A stretch of 64,000 nucleotides of DNA from Aquatica leii (taxonomy: Eukaryota; Arthropoda; Insecta; Coleoptera; Lampyridae). The translations under genes and the position numbers were made by a program. The notes beneath the pieces were generated by a model. The model did not search any database, was not told where the DNA came from, and worked only from the letters and a program-made list of their open reading frames with translations. The DNA is taken from the NCBI GenBank assembly GCA_035610365.1, contig CM069432.1, positions 105,791,529 to 105,855,528 of the forward strand. The letters run 5' to 3'. Below are positions 11,925 through 23,181 of the stretch, piece after piece. Position 1 is the stretch's first letter; the number at the start of each line of letters is the position of its first letter.

Positions 11925-13331
11925 ATGGGTTACAAATTGATTGTCGATCGTTTATCGCATAACGAATTACGTTATGAAATTTTGATTAGAGGTGGTGATG
12001 CATCTTTAGGTGTTGTCGTATTACGAGGTTTACTAAAGAATTTTCTTATTGAAGAAGCTACCGGCAAAATATCTCGTCCTGCGTATCCTTTCGATTTTAA
12101 TGCAGATAAATTAGCGATTCGAGAAGGTATCGATGAACTTAGAAAATTAATAGATTCATTGAAAATTACTCCAACTACAAAAATTTCTTCTACTATTGAA
12201 ACCAAAATTAAATATTTGTTAAACCGTATTGGCAATTCAATTCCTATTCAAGGTGACGATTCACAAGTTAAAGATGAGTTTTTAAAAGATTTAGTTGTTT
12301 TAATTTCGCAGTATGAACTTTTGGATAAACAAATTGTTGTTTCGAATCCATCTACTTCCGCCGATGAAGTCATCGAACCTATCGTTCAGCCTTCTTTAGT
12401 AGTTGATACCACTTTACCGACGTCTTCTGCTGTTAGTCAAAATTTTGTTAGTCATGTTAAGAGTGTTTCAGTTTCGAAATGGAACTTAAAGTTTTCTGGT
12501 GATGCAAAATCAATTTCGTTGAATGCATTTTTAGAACGAGTTGCCGAACTTCAATTATCGCGTAACGTTTCAAGCCATCAGTTATTTTTGGAGTGTACTG
12601 ATCTTTTTACAGGTCATGCATTGATTTTTGTTAGATCTATTCGTAATTCCGTTAATTCTTGGGAAGACTTAGTTAAGTTTTTACGTGAACAATTTCAGCC
12701 TACCGATTATGACGAACGACTTATTGAAGAAATTAAGCGTCGCACTCAAGCTAATGATGAACCAATGGGTATTTACGTTGCTATTATTCGCAACATGTTT
12801 TCACGTCTCGATGAGCCTTTTTCTGAAGAAAAGCAGTTAAAGATTTTATTAAGAAATATTTCTCCCGTTTATCAAACTCAGCTTGGTTTGTCGTCGGTTA
12901 CTTCAATTGAGGAGTTAATTAAATTTGGTCGTATTATCGAGGACCGCATGCAAGCTGTTGAAGCTTACACGCCTCCATCTCGTAGAAAGCAGGACATGGA
13001 GCCTGATCTCGCTTACGTGACATCTCAAGTTAAGGACATTGCAGTTTCTCGTTCTTCGAATAACGTTAGTAGTGGTGAAAAATCTACACCACCTGTTAGA
13101 CAAAATTTACGATTACCGTCTTCTAGTATCGCACCTTCTTCACGAAGGTTAGCTATCGTTAATGCGCCTGCTTCTTCTAATCGAAGTAGTCCGCAATTAT
13201 GTTGGAATTGTAGGAAGCCTAACCATCGAGCTGCTTCTTGCAAAGAACCTAAGAAAGGTTTATTTTGTTATCGTTGTGGAAAATCTAACGTTACGGTCCG
13301 CACTTGTTCTAAGTGTTCGGGAAACGAGTAA
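11925..13331 (+). CDS. gag: Gag polyprotein of the gypsy element
   Basis: 468-residue structural protein that packages the RNA of the retrotransposon in cytoplasmic particles. The middle (about residues 190-320) has the usual retrotransposon gag pattern, including WEDLVKFLREQF and a run of helices. The C-terminus carries two zinc knuckles: the first is a regular CCHC (CWNC, His, Cys, about 425-438). In the second (CYRCGKSNVTVRTC) Val stands where the zinc-binding His usually is. The start is the first Met, 104 bp after the LTR. Its end overlaps pol by 19 bp in a different frame, so pol is probably made by a -1 frameshift. An antisense open frame here is a shadow. Confidence 0.93.
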   Translation: MGYKLIVDRLSHNELRYEILIRGGDASLGVVVLRGLLKNFLIEEATGKISRPAYPFDFNADKLAIREGIDELRKLIDSLKITPTTKISSTIETKIKYLLNRIGNSIPIQGDDSQVKDEFLKDLVVLISQYELLDKQIVVSNPSTSADEVIEPIVQPSLVVDTTLPTSSAVSQNFVSHVKSVSVSKWNLKFSGDAKSISLNAFLERVAELQLSRNVSSHQLFLECTDLFTGHALIFVRSIRNSVNSWEDLVKFLREQFQPTDYDERLIEEIKRRTQANDEPMGIYVAIIRNMFSRLDEPFSEEKQLKILLRNISPVYQTQLGLSSVTSIEELIKFGRIIEDRMQAVEAYTPPSRRKQDMEPDLAYVTSQVKDIAVSRSSNNVSSGEKSTPPVRQNLRLPSSSIAPSSRRLAIVNAPASSNRSSPQLCWNCRKPNHRAASCKEPKKGLFCYRCGKSNVTVRTCSKCSGNE

Positions 13332-16300
13332 AGGACGTACTAAGAAGCCGTTTAGTGACGTCAGAGGTCAAAGTTAAATCGGCTGTCTATTTTAATAGTT
13401 TACATTCTTCGAAGAATAAGAGTTTTGTTAAGAATAAAGTCGTATTAGATTATGTTTTCGAGTCTGCTGAGTCTGACGAAAGACCTTTTGTCTACGTTAA
13501 AGTTTTTGGTCACGAAATTTTAAGTTTATTAGATAGTGGCGCTTCTCGCACTATTGTTGGTTCTAAGGGTTGGGAAATTTTTAGTCAGTTAGGTTTGAAG
13601 TTAAATAAGTCAGTTAAAGTTAATTGTGTTGTCGCTAATGGTAAATCAGTACAAAGTTTAGGTTCACTTCTCGTCCCAATCGAACTTAAAGGAAAAATTG
13701 TTGTTTTAGAAGTTTTAGTTGTTCCTGACGTTCCGCATAATTTAATTTTAGGTGTTGATTTTTGGAAACAAGCAGGTATCGTTCCTGATCTTAGAAAAGG
13801 TGAATGGCGTTTCGAAAATATGGACACCATTTCACAATTGGAAGATAAAGATTCAGTTATTAAGTCTCGTCTCGATCTTTCTTCAGAACAGCTCAATCAG
13901 TTAGACAATTTAGTTAGTAATCATTTTTCTTCTTCGAATGAAAATTTTGGATGCACCAACTTGATCGAACATCAGATCAAAACTACTTCCGAACCAATTA
14001 AGCAACGGTATTACCGAGTTTCGCCGTTTATCCAGAAACAAATCGATCTGGAGTTAGAGAAAATGTTGAAGTTAGGCGTTGTAGAAAAATCAAACAGCGC
14101 TTGGTCGAGCCCGATCTTATTGGTGAAGAAGAAGGACAACTCGTATCGTTTTTGCGTGGACTTTAGAAAAGTCAACAAGGTTACCGAAAAGGACGCTTAT
14201 CCTTTACCTTACGTTTCGTCTATTTTGGATCGTCTTCGTGACGCTAAGTTTATTTCATCTCTCGACATTAAGTCCGCTTATTGGCAGATTCCTTTAAGCA
14301 AAGAGTCTAAGCAGTATACCGCTTTTACAGTTCCGAACCGTGGGTTATTCCAATTCACGCGTTTACCGTTTGGTTTAGCTAACGCACCAGCTTCTTGGCA
14401 GAGGTTGATTGATCGAGTTTTAGGTCCCGAATTAGAGCCTTACGTTTTTGTTTATTTAGATGACGTCATTATTTGCGCTCCTTCCTTCGAGAAACACATG
14501 GAAGTGTTAACTGAAGTTCTTCGTCGCCTTAGAGAGGCTAATTTGATGTTAAGTAAAGACAAATGTCATTTTTGTAAACCTGAACTTAAGTATCTTGGGT
14601 TTATCGTAAATTCTACTGGTTTGTCGGTTGACCCGGAAAAGGTTGATGCAATTTTGCGTATTCCAGTTCCCACTGGTGTCGCTGAAGTTAGAAGAATTAT
14701 AGGCATGGCCTCGTGGTATCGCCGATTTGTACCGAATTTTTCGACAGTTATCGCTCCATTGACGTCTCTGTTAAAGAAGAATTCCAGCTTTAATTGGACT
14801 AGTGATTGTGATGAAGCCTTTCAGATTATTAAGAATTGTTTAGTTTCCGCACCTATTTTGTCTTGCCCTGATTTTAATGTTCCGTTTACAGTTCAAACTG
14901 ACGCTTCTGATTTTGGTCTCGGTTCCGTTCTTACACAGTTTATCGACGGTGAAGAACGTGTTATTTGTTATAATAGTAGGTCGCTCACGAAATGTGAACG
15001 CAAGTATTCCACTACCGAAAAGGAATGTTTGGCTGTCCTTTGGTCTATTGAAAAATTACGCCCCTATCTTGAAGGAACAACATTCACTGTAGTTACCGAT
15101 CACGCATCATTAGTCTGGTTACACAATTTAAAGGAACCTACCGGTCGTCTAGCACGTTGGGCTGTTAGACTTCAGCAATTTGATTTTACGATCATTCATC
15201 GTAAAGGAAAGGATCATGTCGTACCTGACGCATTATCTCGTTCAGTACCAGCTATCGACAACATTACTACCGATTGTGACATTACCGAACCTAAGTCTTC
15301 GGACAAATGGTTAACGAAACTTATGGAACGTGTACGTTCAAAACCTACCGCTTTTCCACAGTGGAAAATTAGTAACGGAAAGCTATTTAAGCATGTTACC
15401 GTAGACTATCCCGATCTTCGTTCTGAGAATGACAATTGGAGAGAAGTTGTGCCTAAGTCTAAACGACTCGAAATATTGTCAAAGTTTCACGATGAGCCTA
15501 CCGCTGGACACCTTGGTATTTTTAAGACTCTCGAACGAATCGTTCCGCTTTATTACTGGCCTAAGATGAAGGCTGACGTCATTCGTTACATCAATGGTTG
15601 TAAAGTTTGTATCACGCATAAGCCAGAACAGAAACGTCCTGCTGGCCTTATGACCCGTCATCCTGTTGTGGACAAACCTTGGCAGTTGATTTCTACCGAT
15701 CTTGTTGGACCGCTACCGCGATCTAAGAGTGGTTATTCGTATATCCTTGTGGTTGCAGATTATTTTTCTAAATTTGTTTTATTTTTCCCGTTACGTTCCG
15801 CTACTGCCGCAGCAGTTACTAAACGTCTTGAAGAAGATGTCTTTTTAATGTTTGGAGTTCCTCAGTATCTTTTGTGTAATAACGGCACACAGTTTCGTAG
15901 TGCAGAATTTAAGAAAATGATTTCGTCGTATAAGTCTAAAATTATTTTTAACGCTAATTATCATCCACAAGCGAATCCAACAGAAAGAGTCAACCGAGTC
16001 ATGAAGACAATGCTATCGTCTTATATTGAAGACAACCATCGACATTGGGATAAGTATCTTGCTAAAGTAGCATGTGCTATTCGTACCGCTGTACATGAAG
16101 TCACCGGCTTAACGCCGTTTTTCGCTAATTTTGGACGTGAAATCTGTCTCGACGGATCACGTCATGGAAAAACTACCGATTCAGACACTATCGACGATCT
16201 AGCTTTTGCCGATCGTACCTTTTTGGCCGAAAGAGGCCCAGCTTTTAGAGAAGTTTACGTCGACATTAAGAATCGCTTGAATGCCGCTTATGTCCGCGCT

Positions 16301-16549
16301 AAACATTATTACGATTTACGACGTCGTCCAGCACCTTTTGAGGTGGGAGACACAGTGTGGCAAAAGAATTATGTCCTTTCAGATGCATCTCGATATTTCT
16401 CGGCCAAACTGGCACCTAAGTTTATCGGTCCGTTCTACGTGAAACGGAAAGTTTCGTATCAGACCTATGAGTTGTCTGATGACACGGGAGCATCTAAAGG
16501 CATATGGAACGCCAAGGACTTAAAGTTAAACCCGACTGGGGATAAATAG
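13313..16549 (+). CDS. pol: Pol polyprotein of the gypsy element
   Basis: 1,078-residue frame, intact. Domains in order: aspartic protease (DSGAS at 74-78), reverse transcriptase (FCVDFRKVNK about 280, LPFGLANAP about 351, catalytic YLDD 381-384), RNase H (DASDFGLG from 530, TDHASLVWL about 595), integrase zinc finger (His 726, His 733, Cys 763, Cys 766), integrase core and a C-terminal GPF-type module near 1030. Integrase core: Asp 796 and Glu 891 are present, but the middle acidic position reads CNNGTQF, with Asn 856 where the family has Asp, so strand transfer by this copy is doubtful. The frame lies -1 relative to gag with a 19 bp overlap. It is probably translated as a Gag-Pol fusion, so the ATG at 13313 need not be used. 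The Ty3/gypsy order (integrase after RNase H) separates it from copia and BEL. Confidence 0.95.
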   Translation: MFGKRVKDVLRSRLVTSEVKVKSAVYFNSLHSSKNKSFVKNKVVLDYVFESAESDERPFVYVKVFGHEILSLLDSGASRTIVGSKGWEIFSQLGLKLNKSVKVNCVVANGKSVQSLGSLLVPIELKGKIVVLEVLVVPDVPHNLILGVDFWKQAGIVPDLRKGEWRFENMDTISQLEDKDSVIKSRLDLSSEQLNQLDNLVSNHFSSSNENFGCTNLIEHQIKTTSEPIKQRYYRVSPFIQKQIDLELEKMLKLGVVEKSNSAWSSPILLVKKKDNSYRFCVDFRKVNKVTEKDAYPLPYVSSILDRLRDAKFISSLDIKSAYWQIPLSKESKQYTAFTVPNRGLFQFTRLPFGLANAPASWQRLIDRVLGPELEPYVFVYLDDVIICAPSFEKHMEVLTEVLRRLREANLMLSKDKCHFCKPELKYLGFIVNSTGLSVDPEKVDAILRIPVPTGVAEVRRIIGMASWYRRFVPNFSTVIAPLTSLLKKNSSFNWTSDCDEAFQIIKNCLVSAPILSCPDFNVPFTVQTDASDFGLGSVLTQFIDGEERVICYNSRSLTKCERKYSTTEKECLAVLWSIEKLRPYLEGTTFTVVTDHASLVWLHNLKEPTGRLARWAVRLQQFDFTIIHRKGKDHVVPDALSRSVPAIDNITTDCDITEPKSSDKWLTKLMERVRSKPTAFPQWKISNGKLFKHVTVDYPDLRSENDNWREVVPKSKRLEILSKFHDEPTAGHLGIFKTLERIVPLYYWPKMKADVIRYINGCKVCITHKPEQKRPAGLMTRHPVVDKPWQLISTDLVGPLPRSKSGYSYILVVADYFSKFVLFFPLRSATAAAVTKRLEEDVFLMFGVPQYLLCNNGTQFRSAEFKKMISSYKSKIIFNANYHPQANPTERVNRVMKTMLSSYIEDNHRHWDKYLAKVACAIRTAVHEVTGLTPFFANFGREICLDGSRHGKTTDSDTIDDLAFADRTFLAERGPAFREVYVDIKNRLNAAYVRAKHYYDLRRRPAPFEVGDTVWQKNYVLSDASRYFSAKLAPKFIGPFYVKRKVSYQTYELSDDTGASKGIWNAKDLKLNPTGDK

Positions 16550-17096
16550 TTTTAGGTTTTACCGTTGGGTATTTTTTTTCTTTTGTTTTTGTTCTATCGT
16601 TTATTTAGGTTAGTTAGTTTCGTTTTTGGGTTCCGTGTAGAGACGGACTAAGAATATTCCTCTACAGTGGGGACACCACTTGTCGTAAGAGGCGACTAAA
16701 CAACGGTTCTTTTATTTCCATTTTTCTTTCTTTGGCTATCTTGTCTGTTCTTATCTTTTATTTCTGTAGTGTTTGTGGCTAGGTGCCATCGCTCGGTGAG
16801 GGCATTAGTTGTGGGAAAAACGCAATGCGCGGATCTCGTGAAGCGCAGCGCGCCCTCTTCTATTGTGCAGCATCGAGTGATCTGTGTCGAACCCAAACAT
16901 AGGCTACCCTTCTTATCGTTTAGGTTTTCGTTCCGTTTAGTTTTGTTAGGGGTTCTCGATGATTGCGAGATCGCGAGAACCATAGGCTTAGTTATCGTTT
17001 TATTTTTTTTACGTTTGTTTTTGGGTTATGGGTTTTCGTTTGTTTTTCTCTGTTACTCATAGAGTGATTTAGGAAATCCCTCTATAGTAGGGGAGG
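16550..17096 (+). other. 3' internal region of the gypsy element with polypurine tract
   Basis: Between pol and the 3' LTR. The polypurine tract AGGGGAGG is at 17089-17096, directly against the LTR. A related sequence, CCTCTACAGTGGGGACA, occurs upstream at about 16659-16675 and resembles CCTCTATAGTAGGGGAGG near the LTR, so the tract may be partly duplicated. The open frames here (97 and 95 codons on opposite strands) show no known domain, signal peptide or envelope features. Confidence 0.7.
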
Positions 17097-18991
17097 TGTA
17101 ACCTGCGTTTATAATTCAGCCATTATCTTTTTATGTTAGACCCCGTAAATCGATTCTGCTGTATGAGTTTTCGTTTTTTTTTGTTGTTTGGTTTTGTTGT
17201 CATCGTTTGGTACGGTATTGGCATCAAGTGCTCGATATTTATATTGCGTGTGATTTAAGTTATTGGTATTTCAAGTTGTTTTACATTCATTACTGGTATT
17301 TTCTTTTGAATGCATAAAGATCCGTGGTTTTGTTTTTGATTTAGTACTTTACTTAGTTATCTTCGTAAAATAACAATTCTATATAATTTACGACTTCCTT
17401 TTGGAATGTAAGTTGATCCATTTTTCTTGGTAATTACACTTTGTTTAGGCTGAGTCCTATTTGATTAAGCGCTATCTTGAGCCACCTGCAAAAATGCGAG
17501 TCTTAGCAATTTTGATGGGAAATATTGTCAAGGTCTACGTGCCAAGATGCACGCGACTAATTATAATTTTCACCCTTGTTTTTTTCGATTGTTTAATGTT
17601 CGTTCTTTTACCACGATTTTACTGCGCACATGCAATTAGCTAAGTAGGGATACGTTTTGTTTTGGAGGATGATGATCACTCGTTCGTTGGTAGCAATAAG
17701 AAATACCGGGGACCGTGAGATGTAGTAGAGTGAGTGGGGTACTTTGCCCTATCGTTATGCCTTACCGCGGAAGTAAATTGGTACCGTGAAAATTAAGTGT
17801 GGTGATGAAAGGGTTAACTTTCAAATTTCGTAATGTACGGTTTATATAGACGTCACGGTATCCAAAATCAAACAATCACGCTTGAGGGATTAAGTTTCGA
17901 TGTGTTGAGTGGAAAAATCCCTTTTCTTCGCTATTGTGCGGTTTAAATTGTGAAATAAACCTTCCGCTGGTGACCTATTGTTTGGGGGTTCTACGGATCC
18001 CACATTCGACTACGATACTTTTGGGGAGCAGCCGAAGTCCATCTGAGGTTGTAGCTTTTGAAAACCACTGTGATCCGCAGCTTATCTGGTATCTCCAATT
18101 AAGTAAAAAGGTATTTATCGATTTTGGTTATTATCGTGTAGTGACCCGCGATTAAAATGCAGTAAAAGCTTTGAATTTGAGCCAATTGAATTACGACTAA
18201 CGTTAAATTTAATTATTTTAATGAACACTTAAAGTGTTTGCGTGAAGTTATAATAATTTCACTTTGTTTTGGTGCGTTTGAAAAGTAAATCGTGTTCCCG
18301 ATTATATGATAATGTAACGACTTATAAACTATATTTTGTTTAGTTCGAATTAAAGTTCGGACATATATTTTATAACCTGTATTGTTCTTAGTTATTTGAA
18401 TTGTTTAATTTCATATGCGGACAAGGCCTTAAAATTTATTTGCGTTATGTTTTAGTTGAAAACGTCGAGTTAACGCTATTATAGTAGCATTTTCTTTTTA
18501 TAAATTTTAATTTAATGTTTTGTGTGTAGATTGTTCATTTTTGTTTGGTTTTGCTTAAGATTATTAATTTTTATTTTATTAAAATTTGTTTACTCATCAT
18601 TATTTTTTTTTTGTTTAATATTCAATCAATAAATGTTAAATTGTTAAATGTAAAGAGCTTTTATTCATTTAGCCGCCGCATACGTAAATTTTTGTTTTTA
18701 AGTGTATTTCAGATTAGTTACAACTCAAGGTAAGTTCTGGGGTTGTAACCAACCAGATGAGCTTTCGGATAATCAGGGGTTCGGAAGCTACCCTTATAAA
18801 TCCTTGATTGGCGCCCTTACCGATTTTTGACTATTTCACCGTTCTAGTTCTATTTTACGTCGATCGCGTTTCCAATTTTTCACGGAATTTTAAATTACGA
18901 CCCACCCCCTTCTCCATTGAGCTAGTGGCACAACTCCATTTATGTTACTACATTTCAGGCAGTAACTTTGTGTTAACTTTGGCATGTAACA
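17097..18991 (+). repeat. 3' LTR of the gypsy element (1,895 bp)
   Basis: Duplicate of 9927-11820. Differences noted include TTTTCATC/TTGTCATC, CATCC/CACCC, GATAATG/GATGATG, a cluster near 17866-17879, and one extra T in a T run near 18610. It is followed by the target duplication AGTA. Confidence 0.97.
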
Positions 18992-19095
18992 AGTAAACAC
19001 TAGTAAAGCAGTTATTTTAAAACGTTATTTTAACATAAAAGTTAACCCTTATTTTTAAAGGTTGTGATACATAATAGACCTGATTAAATATAAAT

Positions 19096-19274
19096 TGTGG
19101 AAAATTTCCTTTAATTTGTAAATAACCCACCACAAGTAGGCGTGGGTAAAAAATTTACCTGTTTCATAAAAAAATACAAACGTCAGTTCTAAAGTTAGGG
19201 TGTAAGAAGCAAGTTGTAGCTATTCAAAATAAATACCATTACTACTCCAACCGGTTTTGAGTAATTCTTTTACA
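19096..19274 (+). repeat. 5' LTR of the BEL/Pao element
   Basis: Starts TGTGGAAAAT and ends TTTTACA; contains AAAATAAATACC (polyadenylation signal AATAAA). Matches 24612-24784. Confidence 0.95.
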
Positions 19275-19277
19275 TTT

Positions 19278-19295
19278 TGGTGCCGAAACCCGGGA
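19278..19295 (+). other. Primer-binding site of the BEL/Pao element
   Basis: TGGTGCCGAAACCCGGGA, three bases after the LTR. This form is typical of BEL/Pao and related insect retrotransposons. Confidence 0.9.
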
Positions 19296-19386
19296 CGGAG
19301 TTGTTTAACAATACAGTGGTATCATAACGTAATTCAAATAGTACATTTGTTTTATATAACGGTAACGACTAATTTTAGAATTCATA

Positions 19387-20660
19387 ATGGAACGAGTAAA
19401 ACGGAACGTCGCTAGAACGCAATTTACGAAAACTGTGAATAGTATTGTGAGTGTTTTAGATCACGAACGTAATTTAGAAAAAATTTGTGCTTCAATTTCT
19501 AAGCTTGAGCTAGTTACAGCTAACTTAAAAAAAGCCGATCGAAATATGGAACACTTACTAAATGAAAACGAAAACCTAGAAGAAGAATTATTGAAGATTG
19601 CCGAATATGAAGAAACTGGTGTAACTCTTTTGGCACGTTTGCAGTTTTGTAAGAATAGGTTAGAGAAAGAAACGACCTCGTTAAACGAAATAAATAGAAC
19701 GAGTGTAGATAACGTAGTACTCTCTACCGTACTATCGCAAAACGGACCATTGGTTAAGTTACAACGTCTTGAATTAGCCAAGTTCGACGGCAATCCTAAA
19801 TGTTGGTTACATTTTTGAGAACAATTTCAGTGATCTGTGGATAATAACGCGCAACTAACTAACGGAGATAAATTTATGTATCTCAAGATGTGTGTTCAAG
19901 GAAAAGCCGCTGACAGCATCGAAGGTTTTCCACCTTCCGGAGCCTTCTACGAAGAAGCGTTGAATGTACTTAAAGAACAATACGGAAATAGTGAAAAATT
20001 AGTAAATCAGTATTTTGATACTTTAATGAACTTAGATCAAGTGCGGTCGCGAAGTGATATAGACACTTTAAAACGAAACTATAACGTAGTGACGTCTACA
20101 ATCAGAAGTTTAAAAATCCTTAACGTGTGTGCTGATAGATATAACGTCATATTAAAATCTAATTTATTAAAATGGTTACCAACGGAACTACGCTCTAGAG
20201 GTTAGTAACCTAAGTGTAGATGAAAACACCGCAAGTACCGCCAAAGAAGAGTCGGATTTGCAGGTAGACGCTTTATTAAAATTTATTAAAAACGAACTTG
20301 GCGCTTTAGAAGAAGCGATAATACCGACAAAATGTCAATTTGAGAAGAAAAGAGAGGAAGCCAGTCATAAAATGCATAAGCGTAATGGTACTGCAACTAG
20401 CCTGTTGACTACCGATACTAAGAAACAGGGTTGTTGTTTTGCGAAAAACCTCACAAAACAGCAATTTGCGATTCAAATATACCACTAGTTACGAAGAAAG
20501 AAATGCTAAAGGCTGCCTACCGTTGTTATCGATGTACCGGAGAAAAACATAATTCAAAAAGATGTTTTAATAAGTTTATTGTGTGCAGTAAATGCAAAGG
20601 CCGGCATGCAACTTCAATGTGCGATCCCGAATGGTTAAAAAGGATTACAGTAATAACACC
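19387..20660 (+). pseudogene. gag: BEL/Pao gag remnant
   Basis: The N-terminal part (19387-19818, from an ATG) is a charged, coiled-coil-like segment ending LELAKFDGNPKCWLHF, a hallmark of BEL gag. An in-frame TGA interrupts it, with a second stop before 19837. The frame resumes at 19837-20205 (KMCVQGKAADSIEGFP and the following helical region), shifts at about 20205, and ends with two zinc knuckles at about 20515-20625 (CYRCTGEKHNSKRC and CSKCKGRHATSMC). Not translatable as one protein. Confidence 0.9.
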
Positions 20661-22399
20661 CCCTGCAGTTACAACGGCTACTAATTCGGACCCAAGTACT
20701 TCGACCTCTGTATATAGCTTAATGACAAATATGCGTAAAAACGTTTTGTTACAAACAGCATGTATATTTGCCGGAATAGACACCAACAATATGACATTAA
20801 TTCGTTTAGTTATTGATGGTGGAAATCAACTAACTTTTCTTACAGAATCCTTATCAAGAAAGTTGCAGTTGCCTGTTGTTGGTCAACATAGAATCACAAT
20901 CGGAGCCTTTGGAAATAAGCATCCCGCACCGGCAAGGATTTGTAACTGCGTACAAATTCAACTAAAGGGACAATATGGAAATGAACCCATAACCATTGCA
21001 GCAGCGGAAGTACCGGGTATATGTATGGATCTTTTGAAAATACCAAACGAAGTTATGTTAAAGGAATTTCCAAAACTACAGTTTGCCGATTTTATTCCAG
21101 AAGATTCTGTACTTGAAGATGGAATTAGTATTTTAATAGGAGCAGATTATTATTGGAATGTGGTAACGGGTGAAAATAAACGTTTGAGTGACTGTTTGAT
21201 GGCAATAAATACTAAGTTTGGATTTACGTTGCATGGTCCTGTTCCTGTCGACATCACGTGTTTTACAGCTAATGTTCGAGCTGTCTTACATGCATCGGTG
21301 ATAGAAGAAGAACAAGTAACGCAGCAATTATGGGATTTGGAAGCAATAGATATAAGTGCTGACAATGATGAACGAAATAATTACGTAAACAATTTCTTAG
21401 AATCGTCAGTTACTAAGTGCGGCAAACGATATAAGGTAAAATTCCCGTGGAAAAACGAAAATGTTATTGAAGATAATAACTATGTTGGTGCTTATGTACG
21501 CGCAGAAAAACTTAAGTTCTGATTAGAACGTAGTGTTAAGTTAACCGAATATAATAATGCAATTAATGCTTTGATTAACGACAATTATGCAGAAGTTGTG
21601 GACAATAATAACATTGGTGTAAATGGACGAGTGTACTATATGCCGCATCGATCGGTTTATCGCGATGATAAGGAATCAACCAAATTGAGAGTTGTTTATG
21701 ATACTAGTTCGCATGGACCAGGATTAAAATCTCTAAACGATGTGTTAGATAAAGGACCTAAGTTAAATCCGGAGTTGTTAAGTGTTTTATTAAGATTTAG
21801 GTTAGGTACTATATGTATAACGGCGGACACTGAGAGTATTTTTGCAAATCTTGTTAGAGGATGAAGATAAAGATGCTCATCGATTTTTATGGTACGATAG
21901 TGAAAACAAGATTCAAACATATCGAATGGCGCGTGTTACGTTTGGTGTTACGTGTAGCCCATTTTTATTAAGTGTTACTATTAAAAAACATTTAGTGCAT
22001 AACCAGGAAAAGGATTCAAAAACGGTAGAATTATTGAAACGTAGATTTTATGTGGACGACTTAGTTGTAAGTGTGAACAATCTAGAGCAAGCGAAATATT
22101 TAATGAACTTTTCTACGGACCTTTTTTACGATGCATCAATGAATCTGCGTAAATGGGTTATTAGTGGTATTAGTGCGAGTGACAGGTTATCGGAAAAACA
22201 ACATAAAGTTTTAGGATTATCATGGTGTAATTTAGAGGACAGGCTAAGTGTTGATTTAACAAATGTAATCGATTATGTGAATTCGGTATGTAATGCGACT
22301 AAGCGAAACTTGTTGCAAACTATAGCGCGGGTGTACGACCCTTTAGGATTGATCGGACCATTTAGCATAAATTTTAAAATATTGTTCCAACGTGTGTGA
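20661..22399 (+). pseudogene. pol: BEL/Pao protease and reverse transcriptase remnant
   Basis: The protease region is around 20810-20870, with DGGNQLTFL where the active enzyme has an Asp-Ser/Thr-Gly type site. Reverse transcriptase pieces are 21571-21860 (VVYDTSSHGPG, LNDVLDKGP) and 21842-22399 (MARVTFGVTCSPFLL, catalytic FYVDDLVVSV). There is a stop at 21520 and a frame change near 21850. An unusual internal RT sequence, TADTESIFANL, is also broken at this shift. The order and the YVDD box fit Pao-type reverse transcriptase. Confidence 0.9.
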
Positions 22400-22459
22400 A
22401 AATTAAAATTAGGATGGGATGATTTACTTCCATCTGAACTAACAAGTGAGTGGCAAAAT

Positions 22460-23059
22460 TTGTTATGTCAATTAACACATCTTAACAAATTTTCGGTGCC
22501 ACGATGCGTTTTTAAAAGTGAACAAACACGTGAGTGCCAACTGCACATATTTTCAGACGCCAGTTTATTAGCGTATGGCATAGCAGCATACATACGGTAC
22601 GAAGATATGTACTGTAATGTGGATGCCGAGCTGATATGTGCGAAAAACCGAGTTGCACCTTTAAAAGAAAATAGTGATAAGGCAATGACATTACCGCGGC
22701 TAGAGCTTACCGCTGCTCTATTAGCGGCTCGATTAATAAATTATTTACGTAAAAACTTATACATAACAATTACTAAAACAGTGTGTTGGTGCGATTCGCA
22801 AATTGCTCTCTACTGGATACGCGGTGAAGCAGATAAATGGAAACCTTATGTAGCAAATCGAGTTAAGGAAATACAAACCCTATATAAGGATAACTGCGAA
22901 TGGCGTTATTGTCCGGGAAGAGACAACCCAGCAGATAAACTCACAAGAGGAATTACTTCTCAAGATTTATTGAATTTTTTAGAATGGTTGCAAGGTCCAA
23001 AATGGCTGAAAGAAAGTGAAAAAAGTGTCCTGCAGAAACGGTGCCTAACAGTGTTTTAA
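22460..23059 (+). pseudogene. pol: BEL/Pao RNase H-like segment
   Basis: 199-codon open piece in the same frame as the reverse transcriptase catalytic part, separated from it by one TGA at about 22397. It shows IFSDASLLAYGIAAYI, LPRLELTAALLAARL, and WCDSQIALYWI, followed by CPGRDNPADKLTRG, all characteristic of the Pao RNase H domain. Another stop and a frame shift follow near 23059. Confidence 0.9.
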
Positions 23060-23181
23060 TTGCGCGTTTGTTAAATAATTGTTTAATTAACGAAGTAAAC
23101 GATAATGTTATCAACAGCCGCTGTTTTGTTGAAAGTGAATGATTTTGTTCGCTTGATCGTTTACTAAGAGTATCGGCATAT

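Larger units (their letters stand above)
9927..18991 (+). mobile_element. Full-length Ty3/gypsy LTR retrotransposon (9,065 bp)
   Basis: Two near-identical LTRs of about 1.9 kb enclose gag and pol. The element starts TGTAAC and ends GTAACA, and is flanked by the 4 bp duplication AGTA at 9923-9926 and 18992-18995. Order inside: candidate primer-binding site, gag, pol (protease, reverse transcriptase, RNase H, integrase), a 0.5 kb 3' region without an envelope gene, then a polypurine tract next to the 3' LTR. The LTRs differ at about a dozen positions, so insertion is recent. Both frames are open, but the integrase has a catalytic-site change, so this copy may depend on another copy for integration. 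Confidence 0.97.

Noticed and set aside
16696..17062. Possible extra gene (envelope-like) after gypsy pol
   Set aside because: Open frames under 100 codons on both strands, no signal peptide, cleavage site or transmembrane pattern consistent with an envelope protein.
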